Positions 9,427 through 18,938 of a stretch of DNA of 49,328 nucleotides are shown here, in pieces. The notes below the pieces were generated by a model. It worked only from the letters and a program-made list of their open reading frames with translations, ran no database searches and was not told where the DNA came from. Source of the DNA: Deltaproteobacteria bacterium (GTDB lineage Bacteria; Desulfobacterota; Desulfobacteria; Desulfobacterales; G020354645); NCBI GenBank assembly GCA_020354645.1, contig CP070652.1:4050218-4099545 (forward strand). The letters are read 5' to 3'. A program made the position numbers and the translations under genes. Numbering within the stretch: the stretch's first letter is position 1; each line of letters begins with the position of its first letter.

Positions 9427-11298
9427 CTATACTCCCCACAGCGCATCCCGCAGTCCGGATTTCCGTTCAATTTTACGTGATACTGCAGATTCCATAATGG
9501 CTTCCGTTCCCAACACCTTGATGGTTTTTCGTGCTCTGGTAATTGCCGTGTAGATGAGTTCTCTCGTCAGCACCGGAGAGTCACGGTCGGGCAGTATCAA
9601 AAGAACATTTTCAAACTCCGAACCCTGGCTCTTGTGAACCGTCATGGCGTAAACCGTTTCATGTTCCGGCAGTATGTAAGGTGAAAATCGTCTGGATTCT
9701 TCGTCGGTACCGGAAAAGAAAACATATAACTCACCGCGATCTGAACCGTGATCCGGCAGGGTAATGCCGATATCACCATTGAACAATCCCAAATTATAGT
9801 CATTGCTTGTAATTAAAACAGGTCTGCCTTTGTACCATCGATTGTCATACAATCGATCTTTTCGAATCAGATCTTTTTCAATCAGAATTTGCTCCGCGAG
9901 CCGGTTGACGGCATCGGCTCCGAACGGTCCTATCTTCAAAGCGCACAACAATTTAAATCGAGTAAACAGTTTAAGGGCTTGGTGGGGATCATTGACTTTA
10001 AGATATTCCCTATACCCCGTGATGATTTCACCCGTCATCAGTTGGTAAAAATCATCCTTCGACTTGACCGTTTTCAAGCTGATGGTATTTTCTATTTTAT
10101 TATTTAAAAGATCCCGAACCTTTTTAAAATTCCCCCGGTTTACGCTGCCACTCAATTCCCCGATACCGCTTCTTTTGCCAAATCGATAACTTCCGGTCAA
10201 ATTGACAATACAATCATGTAGACCGGGGTTAGGTTTGCAATGATCAATCGCGGTGCCGACGTTTTCGCCGCTCAATTCCAGTATCTGTTGGCAATAACTC
10301 GTGGAAAACCCGTGAATATTGTTGCGATCACAGATATCCCCCAAAACCGCACCGGCCTCCACCGAAGCCAGTTGGTCTTTATCGCCGATAAGCACAAGTT
10401 TGGCGGTATCAGGCAATGCCTGCACAAGTTTGGACATCAGGGCCAAATCAACCATGGAAGCCTCATCTACAACGACTACCTCCGCGGGCAGCGGGTTTTC
10501 TCGGTTGAACCGAAAATAAGGAGACCCGCTTTTGGTTCCCAGCATCCGATGTATGGTAAGTGCTTCCTGGGGAATTGCATTTTTAACGGTTTGTCTGCAA
10601 TTTAGATGATCTTTTGCATTTTTTATTGATTCTGCGAGCCTGGCGGCTGCTTTACCAGTGGGTGCTGCAAGCAAAATTTTAAATGCGGGGCTGTTAAACT
10701 GCTCCACGAGAAGCGCAAGTATCTTTGCCACCGTAAAAGTTTTTCCTGTCCCGGGTCCACCTGAGATGATGCAAAATCTCTTTAACAGGGCGGTGAGTGA
10801 TGCCACTTTCTGCCAGTTGACGCCGCCATCCGAGCTTTCCGGAAACAGTTTAGCCAAACCTTTTTTAAGCAAGTTAAAATTGATCCCGGCGGTTTCCGGA
10901 TGGATGCGTTGTTTAATAGCATCCGTTAATTTCTGCTCATAATCCCAATAACGATAAAGATAAAGCCTGCCCTTGTTATCCAGTATCAGTGGAAATTTAT
11001 CGCCTGGTCTTCCCACCACTGAACTGGATTCAAGTTTGGTTCGCCACCTTTCGATTGGCGGACACGCAACCGCTTCTTGTCCGTTTTTTTCTTCCAGAAT
11101 GGTTTTTTCCGACAACGATGAAAGATCAAGACAGATATTTCCGTTCCCGCAAGCGTTGCTGACAAGTGCCGCTGCCAGAGAAATATCCGCATCATCATTA
11201 GCTGCAAGAGTTGACACGAATCTTGCAAAATGAAGATCTATTTCCGTCAGCACACCTTCCCGGTAAAGTTGCATTAAATTATTTGGCGGCATCATCAC
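9427..11298 (-). CDS. recD: Exodeoxyribonuclease V alpha subunit (RecD helicase)
   Basis: The 623-aa SF1B helicase has Walker A ISGGPGTGKTFTVAK (about residues 178-192), Walker B VVVDEASMVD, motif III region LVLIGDKDQLASVEAGAV and C-terminal motif AMTVHKSQGSEFENVLLILP. With RecB and RecC it forms the RecBCD enzyme that processes double-strand ends; RecD is the 5'-3' motor. The N-terminal RecB-interacting domain is present (LYREGVLTEIDLHFARFV). Three adjacent start codons (GTG ATG ATG) open the gene. It follows recB on the same strand after about 170 bases that contain a dispersed repeat. Confidence 0.95.
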   Translation of the reverse strand: MMMPPNNLMQLYREGVLTEIDLHFARFVSTLAANDDADISLAAALVSNACGNGNICLDLSSLSEKTILEEKNGQEAVACPPIERWRTKLESSSVVGRPGDKFPLILDNKGRLYLYRYWDYEQKLTDAIKQRIHPETAGINFNLLKKGLAKLFPESSDGGVNWQKVASLTALLKRFCIISGGPGTGKTFTVAKILALLVEQFNSPAFKILLAAPTGKAAARLAESIKNAKDHLNCRQTVKNAIPQEALTIHRMLGTKSGSPYFRFNRENPLPAEVVVVDEASMVDLALMSKLVQALPDTAKLVLIGDKDQLASVEAGAVLGDICDRNNIHGFSTSYCQQILELSGENVGTAIDHCKPNPGLHDCIVNLTGSYRFGKRSGIGELSGSVNRGNFKKVRDLLNNKIENTISLKTVKSKDDFYQLMTGEIITGYREYLKVNDPHQALKLFTRFKLLCALKIGPFGADAVNRLAEQILIEKDLIRKDRLYDNRWYKGRPVLITSNDYNLGLFNGDIGITLPDHGSDRGELYVFFSGTDEESRRFSPYILPEHETVYAMTVHKSQGSEFENVLLILPDRDSPVLTRELIYTAITRARKTIKVLGTEAIMESAVSRKIERKSGLRDALWGV

Positions 11299-11333
11299 GT
11301 CTCGACTGTCTGTTGCCCAAAGATATTTTCACT

Positions 11334-11410
11334 GAGTTCTTTTGATTTAGCGCTGCGAAGTTGGCTTCCCCAAGATAGTCGCTGAGCGAGCAAAATGACT
11401 TTCAATCGCT
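11334..11410. repeat. Solo copy of the arm of the 8187-8396 palindrome
   Basis: GAGTTCTTTTGATTTAGCGC and the following bases match 8322-8398 closely (about four of five bases over 77 nt by eye), including CTGCGAAG, GGC-TCCCCAA, GTCGC and CAAAA-GRCTTTCAA-CGCT. It lies in the recB-recD spacer. No matching left arm is visible here, so it is a half-element. Confidence 0.6.
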
Positions 11411-11467
11411 CCTTAGCTCTTCACTCTTTCATTAAACTCCCGGAACACCACCCGCGAGTCTGATTCG

Positions 11468-14400
11468 TCAAAAATCCGGAATCAGGGCTTTGCCGAGTTC
11501 AACAATAAGGTCAGCTGCTGGAAGGTCTCTGAAAATACCGTACTGAGAACCTTGCTGCTGATCCACTCCCCTTATGAATACGTAAAACACTCCGCCGAAA
11601 TATTTTTCATAGCGATAGTCGGGCTTGCGCAGTCGCAGATACTGATGAAGTGCGAGTGTGTAAAGATGATACTGCAAAATATAATAGGCTTCACCCATCG
11701 TTTTGGAGAGGGAAGACCGATGATATTCTTCGATGCGATCTCCCAAATAATTTGATTTCCAATCCACCAGATAGTATCTTTCCCGGTGTTTAAATACCAT
11801 ATCGATGAATCCCTTCAGGTATCCGGCAGTCGGCATGAAGGTGAGTTTCCCCAAACGATTGGGGAAACCCTTGTCGATGGCGAGATTGCTGTGCCCAGCA
11901 AAGATTTTTTTCAAATCCCGGGGTCCTATCGGGTTTAACGGATAATAGAATTCCATTTCTTTTATGCGATTCTCGCCGGTGACGGACGCCAGGACAAAAT
12001 CTTTGTCCTCCTCAAAAAAAGGCACCGACAGTAGATTGTCAATCATGTACAAAATTTCGGTTTCCCAGTTTAAATCAAACCCGTATTCCTGCAATTTGCG
12101 GATGACCAAATCTTTCCGGTATTCGGAATCATACCGGTTGAAGTCCAGCTGTTCAAAAATATCGTGAAAAAATACTCCGGCGCGGGTACCTTTCGGAAAG
12201 GAAAAGATTTTTGTATCCGCGGCAATTTGATTCTGTTCGGACGGGGGGCCGGAAAAATCAAATAGCAATTTACCTGCGTGGCTGAGGGGTTGTTGAAATA
12301 CGTCGTAGTCCGGGAGTTCCAGGTCAACCACCTGTTTGGAAATCAAAGACGAATAACTTGAAACTTTCCAGTGTTTATCGATTCTTCCGCTGAAAATTCT
12401 ACAGGAAAGTTCTTCCTTTGACAGTGGCTCAGATTCATATTGGCCTTCACACTCAGCCGGCATTAAGGCAAACTCAATGGTTCCCTTTGATTTTTCAGAC
12501 AACTTTCGCAGATCGGCGATAATCTCGTCGTCCGCTAGAGATAAGAAATCCTCCGACAACAAGTCCACGATATTATCACCGGCATCCGAGTGCTCTCGCC
12601 AGTTAAAATCGTGGAGAACATACGCCAGGGCAGATGTTTCGGCTGTATTGATACGCCCCCAGATAAGATAGCACCGTTTCTTTGCTCTTGTCAGGGCAAC
12701 GTAAAGCAACCGTAAATTTTCAGCCAGAAGTTCATTTTGGGCCAGCGCCATGTGGTAATTGCCCTTCCGGGCCTCGAGATCAAGTGTCAGCCGCTTGTTG
12801 TCATTAGTTCCGTGAAAGATAATCTCCTGACCTGCCGGCACCGAGCTTTCCCAGCCAAACGGGCAAAACACTATCGGATACTCCAGGCCTTTACTTTTGT
12901 GAATGGTAACAATTTTAACCGCACGTTCATCACTTTCAAGTCGCAGTTGATGTTCTTCCACTCCCGTAGACGCCAACCCCCTTTGCTCCGAAAACCATTT
13001 TAAAAGGGCCGAAATTCCTAAGCGGTTCTCGATCGAGACCCGGTGGATCACTTCTATGAAGTGTAGAATGTTAGTCAGCCGACGCTCCCCGCTGGGCAGC
13101 GTCAACACGCGCTGTTTTATTTCTTCTCTGGTCATGAGTGTTCGAAACATTCGGATGAATCCATAATTCTTCCATATCTCGTAATATTCTCTGAATTGCA
13201 CATAGCGTCGTTGCCACCAAAGCGGTTCTTTTTCAGCGGGATCAAGTTCTTCTCCGAATCCTCCCAGCATGTCGGTCACGAGGGCAGATCTAAATAGATG
13301 ATGGTTTGCAGGTTCGGCAATACTCGTCAGAATTTGTTCCATCTCCAAAGCTTCATCGGTGTCAAAGATATTTCCGGTGCTGTAAAGCACGGCAGGAATG
13401 TGTCTGGCAGAAAGATAGTTTTTTATGATCTGGGCCTGCCGGTTCGTTCGCACCAGAACAGCGATATCGCCCGTCTGGACGTGATCGGCTCCCGGGGAGG
13501 TTAGCTTCAGGATTTCAGCAGTAACAGCTTTGGCAATACTGTCAACGGCGACGGATTTGTTTACGGGTCTTTTACCACCAGAGGGCAAATACCATAATTT
13601 AAACGGTGCACCTGTCAATTCGGGCGCGGATACCTTTGTATTCCCGGGTTTACCATCTATAAATGAGATATCATGAAATAAAAAGGGTGCCTTTACATTG
13701 GAGAAAATGGTGTTTACCGCCGTAATCAAGCCGGGGTCCGATCGCCAGTTTTCTGAAAGTGTATATTTGGCTTCAGCTTTAGCGGATGCTTTGATATAGG
13801 AAAAAATATCCGCACCCCTGAAACCGTAAATCGATTGCTTCGGGTCGCCAATCATAAAAAGTATATTGTCCCCAGAACCAAAAAGTGTTGAAAAGATATC
13901 ATACTGAATGGCATCCGTGTCCTGGAATTCATCGACCAGGGCGGCCTTGTATCTTTGTTTGATCGTATTTGTCAGCAAATCACCGTCCCGGTCGCCACCT
14001 TCCTTTAGAGCCTTTTGGACGGCCAACAAAAGATCGTCATAAAATTGAATGTTTTTGATTTTTTTTCGCTTCGAGAGCTCTTCACGGGCAAATCCAAAAA
14101 AATCAACTTTAAGAAATGTGAGATATTTTTCCATTTGGGCCTCAAGTTCGGCACCGATGTTATTCAGCAGGTCGCAAATCTTAAATACTTCATGAGTGGG
14201 TGGGTGATGGTTTTTTTTGACCGAGCCTTTCAGTTTGGCGGTGGTAAATTTCTCAAAACCCGGAAACAAAGGGAACTCCGTACCGGTATCAGCTATAAAT
14301 CGATCCATAAGTTCTATCAGGGCAGGTACTTTCACATCTCGTTTGGTAATGTCGGGAGATTTAGGATCGGGCTTCAAACTGCCGTAAATCGTGCCACTGA

Positions 14401-15115
14401 GAGCCGGGCTCTTTAAAAGTTCCCGTACGATCCCCCGTGCAGTCGGCCATTTGCTTTGAAGTGATTTGAATGCGTGCCGAAAGTTATCCAAGGCTTCCAG
14501 GCCGGGTTTTTCAATTTCGGGCAATATTTCTACATCCGGATATCTCACCCGTTCCAGCAAGCTGATAAAAGTTGAGGGTTCCGTAACATTCTTTTTTTTG
14601 TTCGCGTAACTCACAAATTCGGGAGGCGCGGTGCAGAAATGCTTTCTCCAGTAATCGTCGGCAATTTCCTGTACAACCTGGCTGGGATCAGTGACGAGTT
14701 CTGTATTATACAGGCTCCCGGTTTCAAAAGCATTTTCATGAAGTATTTTCTGACAAAATCCGTGGATGGTAAAAATAGCAGCCTTGTCAAAATCTATCAG
14801 GGCATCCTGAAGCATTTGGATGGCCCTGTCCGGATCTTGGCTTCGATTCACTAATTTCCCGACCAAAGGGTCCGGGCTTCCGCCCCTTAGAAAGCCTTCT
14901 TTGGTTTGCAACAATTTGTGACGAATTCTTTCCTTGAGTTCTTCGGTTGCCGCGTTTGTAAACGTTACCACCAGAACCTGGTCAGCGCATAGGGCTTTTT
15001 CCAGGATCAACCTCACAAATAAACCGGCAATCGTGTACGTCTTTCCGGTTCCTGCGCTGGCTTCAATTAGGCTGGAACCTTTCAAAGGGGTGTTGATAAA
15101 ATCGAAAGTTTTCAT
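11468..15115 (-). CDS. recB: Exodeoxyribonuclease V beta subunit (RecB helicase-nuclease)
   Basis: The 1215-aa UvrD-type helicase has Walker A EASAGTGKTYTIAG (about residues 18-31), TIHGFCQKIL, Walker B LVDEFQDTDAIQYDIF, FMIGDPKQSIYGFRGADIF, and motif V/VI TIHKSKGLEYPIVFCP with LLYVALTRAKKR. The C-terminal PD-(D/E)xK nuclease shows GFIDMVFKHRERYYLVDWKSN with its catalytic D...DWK. It is the 3'-5' motor and nuclease of RecBCD. Length is typical. Upstream, a small gene on the opposite strand separates it from recC. Confidence 0.96.
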   Translation of the reverse strand: MKTFDFINTPLKGSSLIEASAGTGKTYTIAGLFVRLILEKALCADQVLVVTFTNAATEELKERIRHKLLQTKEGFLRGGSPDPLVGKLVNRSQDPDRAIQMLQDALIDFDKAAIFTIHGFCQKILHENAFETGSLYNTELVTDPSQVVQEIADDYWRKHFCTAPPEFVSYANKKKNVTEPSTFISLLERVRYPDVEILPEIEKPGLEALDNFRHAFKSLQSKWPTARGIVRELLKSPALSGTIYGSLKPDPKSPDITKRDVKVPALIELMDRFIADTGTEFPLFPGFEKFTTAKLKGSVKKNHHPPTHEVFKICDLLNNIGAELEAQMEKYLTFLKVDFFGFAREELSKRKKIKNIQFYDDLLLAVQKALKEGGDRDGDLLTNTIKQRYKAALVDEFQDTDAIQYDIFSTLFGSGDNILFMIGDPKQSIYGFRGADIFSYIKASAKAEAKYTLSENWRSDPGLITAVNTIFSNVKAPFLFHDISFIDGKPGNTKVSAPELTGAPFKLWYLPSGGKRPVNKSVAVDSIAKAVTAEILKLTSPGADHVQTGDIAVLVRTNRQAQIIKNYLSARHIPAVLYSTGNIFDTDEALEMEQILTSIAEPANHHLFRSALVTDMLGGFGEELDPAEKEPLWWQRRYVQFREYYEIWKNYGFIRMFRTLMTREEIKQRVLTLPSGERRLTNILHFIEVIHRVSIENRLGISALLKWFSEQRGLASTGVEEHQLRLESDERAVKIVTIHKSKGLEYPIVFCPFGWESSVPAGQEIIFHGTNDNKRLTLDLEARKGNYHMALAQNELLAENLRLLYVALTRAKKRCYLIWGRINTAETSALAYVLHDFNWREHSDAGDNIVDLLSEDFLSLADDEIIADLRKLSEKSKGTIEFALMPAECEGQYESEPLSKEELSCRIFSGRIDKHWKVSSYSSLISKQVVDLELPDYDVFQQPLSHAGKLLFDFSGPPSEQNQIAADTKIFSFPKGTRAGVFFHDIFEQLDFNRYDSEYRKDLVIRKLQEYGFDLNWETEILYMIDNLLSVPFFEEDKDFVLASVTGENRIKEMEFYYPLNPIGPRDLKKIFAGHSNLAIDKGFPNRLGKLTFMPTAGYLKGFIDMVFKHRERYYLVDWKSNYLGDRIEEYHRSSLSKTMGEAYYILQYHLYTLALHQYLRLRKPDYRYEKYFGGVFYVFIRGVDQQQGSQYGIFRDLPAADLIVELGKALIPDF

Positions 15116-15235
15116 AAATTAGATATATTTGCGAATTTCTTACTTTTGTGATAGATAAACTTGCCGCCTGGACCCTCAGGATTCGCGCGTTACGACAAAG
15201 ACGTATTGAGGCTGCACTTTTTAACCCGGAGGATT

Positions 15236-15550
15236 ATGTTTTCAGGTATTCAAGAAATACTGGTACTTGTTATTATCATCCTTGCAATTTTCTTTATCCC
15301 CAGGCTATTGGCCAAAGGAAACGCACCGAAAGCATCTGAAACACGATCCCTGAAAATTATACCCAAACTGTCGGGCCGGATGCGATTGGCTATTTTGGCT
15401 TCGATCTTATGGATCTTTGTGACCACAATGTACTTTCAACCCTGGCACAAAGATTTTGTCGTCTTCCTGTACAGCACTGTCAGCCCGTTACTGGCAGGTT
15501 GGGGCCTATACTGGGTAATTATAGGTTTTAAAAGAAAAAACCGCTGGTAA
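15236..15550 (+). CDS. Small membrane protein, unknown
   Basis: The 104-aa protein begins at ATG 15236, preceded by CGGAGG at good spacing. That site decides the start over the longer in-frame opening at 15161. It has about three hydrophobic segments: residues 4-25 (EILVLVIIILAIFFIPRLL), 48-68 (LAILASILWIFVTTMYF) and 75-98 (FVVFLYSTVSPLLAGWGLYW), and a basic C-terminus (GFKRKNRW). It lies between recC and recB on the opposite strand. Function is unknown; no catalytic motif is visible. Confidence 0.65.
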   Translation: MFSGIQEILVLVIIILAIFFIPRLLAKGNAPKASETRSLKIIPKLSGRMRLAILASILWIFVTTMYFQPWHKDFVVFLYSTVSPLLAGWGLYWVIIGFKRKNRW

Positions 15551-15581
15551 TCGCTCACCAAATCCTTGCCTGTTCCAAGCT

Positions 15582-18500
15582 TCAAACTACTTCCCGACAA
15601 TGCGACAGCAGAAGGGAAAATATTTCCAGTGCCAGCTTTTCAAAATCTTTATCAAGGGGATTCATGTATTTGAAACATAGTTTGAAATATGGGTCTTCGA
15701 TCTCCCCTCTTTGAAAATCATTTCCCAACAATTTCAGGCCGGCAGCCTTTACGGCGGCCAGCTTTGATTTTTTCTTGACTAACATTTGATGGGCAAATTC
15801 ATAGGATGATTCCGGAAATAAAGGCAACGGCCTGATTAAACCCTGCCAGTAAAAGTGAAGAAGTTGCCGCAGGATTTCTTGGCCGGCAGCAATCGGCTGA
15901 AATTCCCAAACACCGTCTTTACAAAGATATGTCGTTCTTGGGGCATGCTGTTGGTTTTCGAGATTGCACAGCACCAGATGAAGGATCCAGGACGATAAAA
16001 GATCTTTGATCTTTTTTTTGGCATATCGGAACCGGACGAGCCCCTGGGAGTATAAACCGGTCAGTTTACCGGAAATATGAAAGCCGTTAATTTCAAGCTC
16101 AACATCGATATCACCTGCCGTTTCGCCCTGGGTGTATTTTTGCATTTTACGGATGAATCCGTCCGCTGCGCTGCTCAGCTCATCGAAAAGGTGCCGGCCC
16201 ACATTACCGTGGGGCAGCACAGCCTTGGCCATCTGTATCGACAGATCATCCTCAACCTTAGATCCGGCAAGCCTTTTTGCCAAAAGATCCTGTCCAATCG
16301 CGTAGGTCAGAAGGCTGTCAAGGAAGAAGTTTTCTCTTTCTGCCAATACGACTTCGTTTTGACTAATGAAAATTCCAAGGCGTTGTCGAAGTAAATACCT
16401 TGCCGTGTTGGCATAAAACTCGCAAAGTTGATCCAACGTGACATGTTTCCACTCCTCAGACGGTAATGTCAGACCGGCTGATATGAACGGTCGGGGAGGT
16501 ATTCGCTCAAATAACCGGGTCGTTGCCTCAAGGTTTTCCCTGGAATAGCTAAAAAGATTGGAATCTTTCTGAAAATATTCCGAATTGAATGCTTGCAGCC
16601 GATGACGGGTAATGAGTTGATCCTGAGTCAGCCCGAATCCTTCTTCCAATATATCGAGCAATTCGTTGACCAGAGTGGATGGCGGAATCCTGGCGTTATC
16701 CTGGATGCTCTGGCCCACATAGCTGATATAAAGTTTTTTTCGTGCTGAAACAATTGATTCAAGGAAAAGATATTTGTCGTCATTTCGGCGGGATCTGTCA
16801 CCTTTTCGGGGGTATTTTGCAATAAGGTCAAAACCCAGGGGTCTGGAATTTCGTGGAAATGCGTCAGAATTTAACCCCACCAGACAAACCACTTTAAATG
16901 GAATACTTCTCATCGGCAGCATGGCGCAAAAGGTAACGCCGCCTCTGAGAAATCCGTAACCGAACGATCGATGCGCCAGCAGTTCTTCAAGGTGGGCGCG
17001 AATCACATCAAGTTCAGTGGCTTCGTGATATCCGGCAAGGTTTTCTTTTTGGGCCAACTCATCAATAGCCCTTCGCAAGGATTGAATTTCAGGTTCATTT
17101 TCATCATCCTGGCGAAAAAGTTGATCGAGGGCAGATAAAAGGATTGAATGCCAATTTTTTAAGGATCGCGGCTTTTCAAATTTTTTCCGCAACAATAGGA
17201 TTTGGTCCAGAAATTCAAGAAATTTCCCGAGGACTTGAACCCCAGCGCCTTCAAGATTGTCATAGGGCAGTATGCCGTTGAATAATTCTCTATCATTACC
17301 CGCCATGGCGTACCCGAGCAGAAGTCTATTTATACCGGCGCTCCACGTGTTTTGGGAAAACCCGGGAAGCCCCAGCTGACGACGGCTGGCGGCATCGATG
17401 CCCCACCTGATATTGGTATCCCGTATCCAGCCTTCCACCCTGTGGACATCCGAGCCTGTCAGACCGAATTTTTCCTTAACTCCCGGCAACTCCAGGAGGT
17501 TTAATATTTGCGCCGCTCCAAAACGGCTGGCTTTCAGATCAAGCAACGAGAGAAATCCCGCTGCCAACCGGCTTTCTTTTTTTATGCTCTGATCGGCAAT
17601 ACTGTAAGGAATCATCAATGCAGCATCTTCCGGCGTGCCAAAAACAATATGAACATATGGCGCGTATAACTCGATGTCCGGTGTCATAACGATGATGTCT
17701 CGCGGAAAAAGAGTCGGATCCTCTTCAAACATTGCCAGCAAATTATCATACAGGACCTCCATTTCACGGAGTGGGCTGTGACATGCATGAAATTGGATCG
17801 AGTTATCCGATTGCGTCAGCGGCTGTGATAGAGGCGTTGCTTTCCGGTTTTCGCCTTTCACCTGTTTCACATCACCAGTTCTCTCCCTTTCCCACAGGGA
17901 TAAGATATCTGACTGAACACAGGCAAGCATGGTATCGCAATCTAGATCTTCAAACTGCTCGTATACGTCACTGTTAAATTCAGCCAGCAGAGACATAAAA
18001 TCCCTCCCAAGGTTGCCCATTGAGGCAAGCAGCCGGTTACCTCTCTCCAGGTGAAGATTTTCCGCCGTCATTTTTTTCGTTGCATAATGCTTTTCTATTT
18101 TTCTTATTTCCCGATCTGACGCAATGTCAAACCAATACTCTTTGCAGGGATTCAAGATAAACAGATTTACTTGAATCAGACGGGATATGGCGGCAAATAC
18201 CTGCAGGTGAAAAGGCGGAAGATAAGATATGCCAAATACGGAAACGCGCGGGGGAAGATCATCAGTGGAGATCGACCGGTTTGCAATACCATCAAACAAA
18301 TCCTTCCGCAGCCGAGCCCTGTGCGGCATGCCGGCGCCGCGTGTCAGTTCTCGCCACAGATATGCCTGCCAGCGATTTTCATCACGATCACCCCCCTTGC
18401 CGGCTTCCCAGTCGAATATCATTTCGGGACGAAAAACAAGGTACTGGTCGAAAACGTCCGCAATTTTGGATGAGAGCTGATATAGTTTTAATCTGTTTGT

Positions 18501-18857
18501 ATCATCATCGAGATATGTTTTTAGGTTTTTAAATTCCGGCCTGCTCAAAAGGCTTGGAAGAATTTTCATGATCCTAAAGGTCAAAACACCGGGTTCAAAC
18601 ACAGATTCTTCCGGCAGGTTCGGGATGATCCCTTTAAATACATCTTCCAGAAACACATTCGGAAAAGGAAATTTGCAATTTGCACTGACACCATTGTGCG
18701 CAGCCAGTTCCATGGAAATCCAACGTTCCATCCCTCTGCTTTGAACAATAATGACTTCGGGTTCCAGGGGCGCTAAAACCGGTTCCCTGACAGTATTGGC
18801 CAGCTGCTGACTTAGAACCTCGAACCGGTTGCTGGTGAAAATTTTCAAACGGGACAT
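15582..18857 (-). CDS. recC: Exodeoxyribonuclease V gamma subunit (RecC)
   Basis: The 1091-aa protein opens with the RecC-type N-terminus (SRLKIFTSNRFEVLSQQLA, then IVQSRGMERWISMELA) and contains FGISYLPPFHLQVFAAIS, GGVTFCAMLPMRSIPFKVVCLVG and GFDLIAKYPRKGDRSRRNDDKYLFLE, all characteristic. RecC is a defunct helicase/nuclease that splits the duplex and reads Chi in the RecBCD complex. Length is close to other RecC proteins. Gene order on the minus strand is recC, recB, recD, with a small gene on the other strand between the first two. Confidence 0.95.
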   Translation of the reverse strand: MSRLKIFTSNRFEVLSQQLANTVREPVLAPLEPEVIIVQSRGMERWISMELAAHNGVSANCKFPFPNVFLEDVFKGIIPNLPEESVFEPGVLTFRIMKILPSLLSRPEFKNLKTYLDDDTNRLKLYQLSSKIADVFDQYLVFRPEMIFDWEAGKGGDRDENRWQAYLWRELTRGAGMPHRARLRKDLFDGIANRSISTDDLPPRVSVFGISYLPPFHLQVFAAISRLIQVNLFILNPCKEYWFDIASDREIRKIEKHYATKKMTAENLHLERGNRLLASMGNLGRDFMSLLAEFNSDVYEQFEDLDCDTMLACVQSDILSLWERERTGDVKQVKGENRKATPLSQPLTQSDNSIQFHACHSPLREMEVLYDNLLAMFEEDPTLFPRDIIVMTPDIELYAPYVHIVFGTPEDAALMIPYSIADQSIKKESRLAAGFLSLLDLKASRFGAAQILNLLELPGVKEKFGLTGSDVHRVEGWIRDTNIRWGIDAASRRQLGLPGFSQNTWSAGINRLLLGYAMAGNDRELFNGILPYDNLEGAGVQVLGKFLEFLDQILLLRKKFEKPRSLKNWHSILLSALDQLFRQDDENEPEIQSLRRAIDELAQKENLAGYHEATELDVIRAHLEELLAHRSFGYGFLRGGVTFCAMLPMRSIPFKVVCLVGLNSDAFPRNSRPLGFDLIAKYPRKGDRSRRNDDKYLFLESIVSARKKLYISYVGQSIQDNARIPPSTLVNELLDILEEGFGLTQDQLITRHRLQAFNSEYFQKDSNLFSYSRENLEATTRLFERIPPRPFISAGLTLPSEEWKHVTLDQLCEFYANTARYLLRQRLGIFISQNEVVLAERENFFLDSLLTYAIGQDLLAKRLAGSKVEDDLSIQMAKAVLPHGNVGRHLFDELSSAADGFIRKMQKYTQGETAGDIDVELEINGFHISGKLTGLYSQGLVRFRYAKKKIKDLLSSWILHLVLCNLENQQHAPRTTYLCKDGVWEFQPIAAGQEILRQLLHFYWQGLIRPLPLFPESSYEFAHQMLVKKKSKLAAVKAAGLKLLGNDFQRGEIEDPYFKLCFKYMNPLDKDFEKLALEIFSLLLSHCREVV

Positions 18858-18938
18858 TGTCGGCCTACACTTGACGGAAAGACCAGATCGTTTGGTTTCT
18901 CTCGATTATGGTTACAGTGAATATCAGTTTTAGTTACC

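Noticed and set aside
14015..14416. Many ORFs of 60-130 aa lying opposite recB, recC, uvrB, recD and other genes
   Set aside because: They are frame shadows of long well-supported genes, without ribosome sites or domains.
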